DNA of 64,000 nucleotides from Lysobacter sp. Its GTDB lineage: Bacteria; Pseudomonadota; Gammaproteobacteria; Xanthomonadales; Xanthomonadaceae. The notes beneath the pieces were generated by a model, which was not told where the DNA came from, did no database searches, and saw only the letters and a program-made list of their open reading frames with translations. Of the stretch, positions 62,160 to 64,000 are shown one piece after another. A program made the translations under genes and the position numbers. The stretch spans positions 1,317,444-1,381,443 of the forward strand of contig JABFRN010000001.1 in the NCBI GenBank assembly GCA_013141175.1, read 5' to 3'. How positions within the stretch are numbered: position 1 is the first letter of the stretch; each line of letters opens with the position of its first letter.

Positions 62160-63433
62160 GGGGTGCGCTCCAGATCGGCCCAGTCTTCAAGACGGCCGGT
62201 GGCAGCGAGGTAGTCGGTGTAGGTGCGCCACAGGCGCGCTTGCAGTTCGGCGCCGGCCAGTTGTGTGTCCAGCGTCTGCTTGAGCTGCAGCAGATAGTCC
62301 GCGGTCGACAATTCGCCCTCGCGCCACAGGCGTTCGAGCAGATCTGCACGGCGTTCGACGTCGGTCCCACGGCTGCGCTTCCAGCCATTCCAAGCCGCGT
62401 ATGTCGCGGCGTAGCTGTCGGTGACGCGACGGCGGTCGGCGTCCAGCGCCAACCTCACGCGCTCCAACTCAGCTTGGGCGGCATGGACATCAGCTTGGGC
62501 TGCTACCACTTCGGCTCGGTAGCTGTTGCGGACGAACAGCGGGACGGTGACCGTAACTCCGAAAACGTTGTCTCGGGGACCGCCAACGTCGTATTCCTTG
62601 CGTCCACCGTATGCACCGATGGTCGGATCGGCGACACGGCTGCGTCGGGCCACCATGACATCCCGTTCTGCGGCCTTGGCGGCGGCATCAGCCACCAGCC
62701 ATTCCGGTAAGGCCTGCAGATCGTTAGTCATCGGTTCTGGCGCCGGCAAATCGTCGGTCGATAGTGGCGCTGCCAAAATCGCCTCGACGTTGCCGCCGAC
62801 ACTGCGGAACCGCGCCTCCGCATCGGCTTGATCAGCTAACAGCTGCGATTGCTCCGCCTGGGCCTCATCGCGGGCCAACTGTGCCAGATCGCGCTCCAGC
62901 CCTGAAATATCATCGGCTGCGAACTGCTTTGCGGCCAACTCGGCAAAGCGTGTCACCAGTGCCAGCCGGCGCTCCCCGGTACGAACGCGCTGCTGCGAGG
63001 CGTGTAGATCCGCCAAACCGGTTAGCCATTGTCGAGCGAAATCGCGTCGGCGTATTCGTGCTTCGGCAGTGGCCAGATCGACGCGGGCGCTGGCGGCATC
63101 GCTTCGGGCGCGGCGTTTGCCGCTCACATCCAGCGTGAGATTTATCCCTGCACTAGTAGTGCGCTCGCCTCCCTCATCGTCGCCGGAGAACTCCAGCTCA
63201 GGGTTATACAGCGGCTGTCCCGCAGCATCGAGACGAGCGCGAGCCGCCGCCAGTTGGGCTTCGGTGGCGCGATAACTGGGATGTTGCTGCCATGCAGCTC
63301 GCAGCGCCTGACGAACAGGCGCGGTGGTGATGCCGGGTTCTGTGGCATTTGCCACGCTCAGACAAACGCTGCCGGCCAATACGGCCATGGCAGCGCGCGC
63401 GACAACACGTCGCGCCAAGTAAGAAAAGGGCAT
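62156..63433 (-). CDS. czcC: CzcC-type outer membrane efflux protein
   Basis: The 425-residue TolC-family channel begins with a signal sequence (AAMAVLAGSVCLSVANA) and has two Ala/Glu-rich helical halves (ATEAQLAAARARLDAAGQPL; AAQADVHAAQAELERVRLAL). ATG 63433 gives a normal signal. It differs from the CusC-like channel 18 kb away and shares no obvious close identity. Starts the pump genes of the operon. Confidence 0.88.
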   Translation of the reverse strand: MPFSYLARRVVARAAMAVLAGSVCLSVANATEPGITTAPVRQALRAAWQQHPSYRATEAQLAAARARLDAAGQPLYNPELEFSGDDEGGERTTSAGINLTLDVSGKRRARSDAASARVDLATAEARIRRRDFARQWLTGLADLHASQQRVRTGERRLALVTRFAELAAKQFAADDISGLERDLAQLARDEAQAEQSQLLADQADAEARFRSVGGNVEAILAAPLSTDDLPAPEPMTNDLQALPEWLVADAAAKAAERDVMVARRSRVADPTIGAYGGRKEYDVGGPRDNVFGVTVTVPLFVRNSYRAEVVAAQADVHAAQAELERVRLALDADRRRVTDSYAATYAAWNGWKRSRGTDVERRADLLERLWREGELSTADYLLQLKQTLDTQLAGAELQARLWRTYTDYLAATGRLEDWADLERTP

Positions 63434-63497
63434 AGAAAGATCCTCTGAGTCGACAATGACCTTCAGTGACACGGCACTGAAAGCGTTTGTATTCGAC

Positions 63498-63890
63498 TCA
63501 GATGATCGGAGGACGGAGCTGGGCTTGCAGAGGAGGTTCTGGCGGCCGAGAACCAGCACCGGACGCGGGCATATGCCCTGTCATGAAAACAAAACAAGCA
63601 GGCACTACAGCGACATCCGCCACCTGATGGCAGGCACCGTGAGAACAACTGCTGGCGTGTGCCGATGGTGTTGGAACCGGATCGTCACCCGTACCCGTTG
63701 ACGGTGGTGCCTTCAGATTGGCGGCATACTCACCGGCCTCCTGACCAAAGCCCAGGTCAGCCATGTCATGACCGACGCAAGCCGCAGCTGCACCAATCTT
63801 CAACCCGAATAGAAGCAACACAAAGACTGCCAAGCGCGTCGAAGTGCGCAGCCGGTTGAGAAGTCGGGCGTTGGCTGGGGGGGCAAACAT
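63498..63890 (-). CDS. Small secreted Cys/His-rich protein before czcC (CzcI position)
   Basis: The 130-residue protein has a signal sequence (RLAVFVLLLFGLKIGAAAAC) and a mature part with HASSCSHGACHQVADV and MTGHMPASGAG, which could bind metal. It occupies the place of CzcI, 64 nt before czcC. Length and layout match the product at 44268, although the two are not closely similar in sequence. ATG 63890 has AGG directly upstream. Confidence 0.7.
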   Translation of the reverse strand: MFAPPANARLLNRLRTSTRLAVFVLLLFGLKIGAAAACVGHDMADLGFGQEAGEYAANLKAPPSTGTGDDPVPTPSAHASSCSHGACHQVADVAVVPACFVFMTGHMPASGAGSRPPEPPLQAQLRPPII

Positions 63891-64000
63891 CCTAGATAGG
63901 CTACAGGCAGATCCGTGCGTTACACAATACACAATTTCGTCGGAAGTAAGGCGTGTCCCGTCCGCAGACGGGTCGCAAGGCCGGGACCGCCCTTTCCAAG

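Overview
This is a GC-rich bacterial segment, most likely chromosomal DNA of a gammaproteobacterium of the Xanthomonadaceae/Lysobacteraceae (Lysobacter, Luteimonas, Stenotrophomonas or Pseudoxanthomonas type). The best taxonomic clue is a toxin ending in an XVIPCD-type domain, the C-terminal signal recognised by the Xanthomonadales bacteria-killing type IV secretion system, beside a lipoprotein of the immunity type. All calls were made by eye from the sequence; no database search was run.

Layout. (1) 1-4728: a four-gene Qat anti-phage operon, qatABCD, with the 5' end of qatA cut off by the window edge. (2) 4729-5204: a gene-free stretch with a diverged inverted-repeat family. (3) 5205-7388: an effector/immunity pair on the minus strand, a calpain-like cysteine peptidase with an XVIPCD tail and an upstream lipoprotein. 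(4) About 7.4-44.1 kb: a large prophage or phage-like element. Its left part has AlpA-like DNA-binding proteins and a D5/P4-type primase-helicase, two ParB-methyltransferase fusions and a RelBE-type toxin-antitoxin pair. Its core is a lambda-like morphogenesis module (terminase, gpW, portal, S49 protease with nested scaffold, gpD, gpE, endolysin, tail genes, tape measure, tail tip). Its right part is a cluster of short unknown genes and a serine recombinase module (DUF2924 protein, recombinase, HTH protein). No CI-like repressor, holin or tyrosine integrase is recognisable.

(5) 44.2-51.3 kb, plus strand: a copper/silver RND efflux operon (small secreted protein, CusC-, CusB-, CusA- and CusF-like). 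(6) 51.4-54.5 kb: a PbrR/CadR-like MerR regulator divergent from a cytochrome-FTR1 permease (PbrT-like) and a CDF transporter, with a perfect MerR-type palindrome between them. (7) 54.5-63.9 kb, minus strand: a ynfA-type gene, then (read from the right) a czc-type operon: small secreted protein, CzcC, CzcB, CzcA, two PII-like proteins and a P1B-4-type ATPase. The right third is therefore a heavy-metal resistance island next to a prophage, a killing pair and a defence operon.

The most unusual signal is a family of eight near-identical 31-32-bp elements (TTGGCT, 16-17-nt spacer ending in AGCGC-like sequence, GTTCAT) that sit 28-57 nt before the start codons of short unknown genes of the prophage. 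They look like copies of one promoter/operator driving separate small-gene cassettes, one of which is duplicated. Other points are the calpain-like killing effector, the paired PII proteins inside a metal-pump operon, and a recent internal duplication of the metal-binding domain in the CusB-like adaptor.
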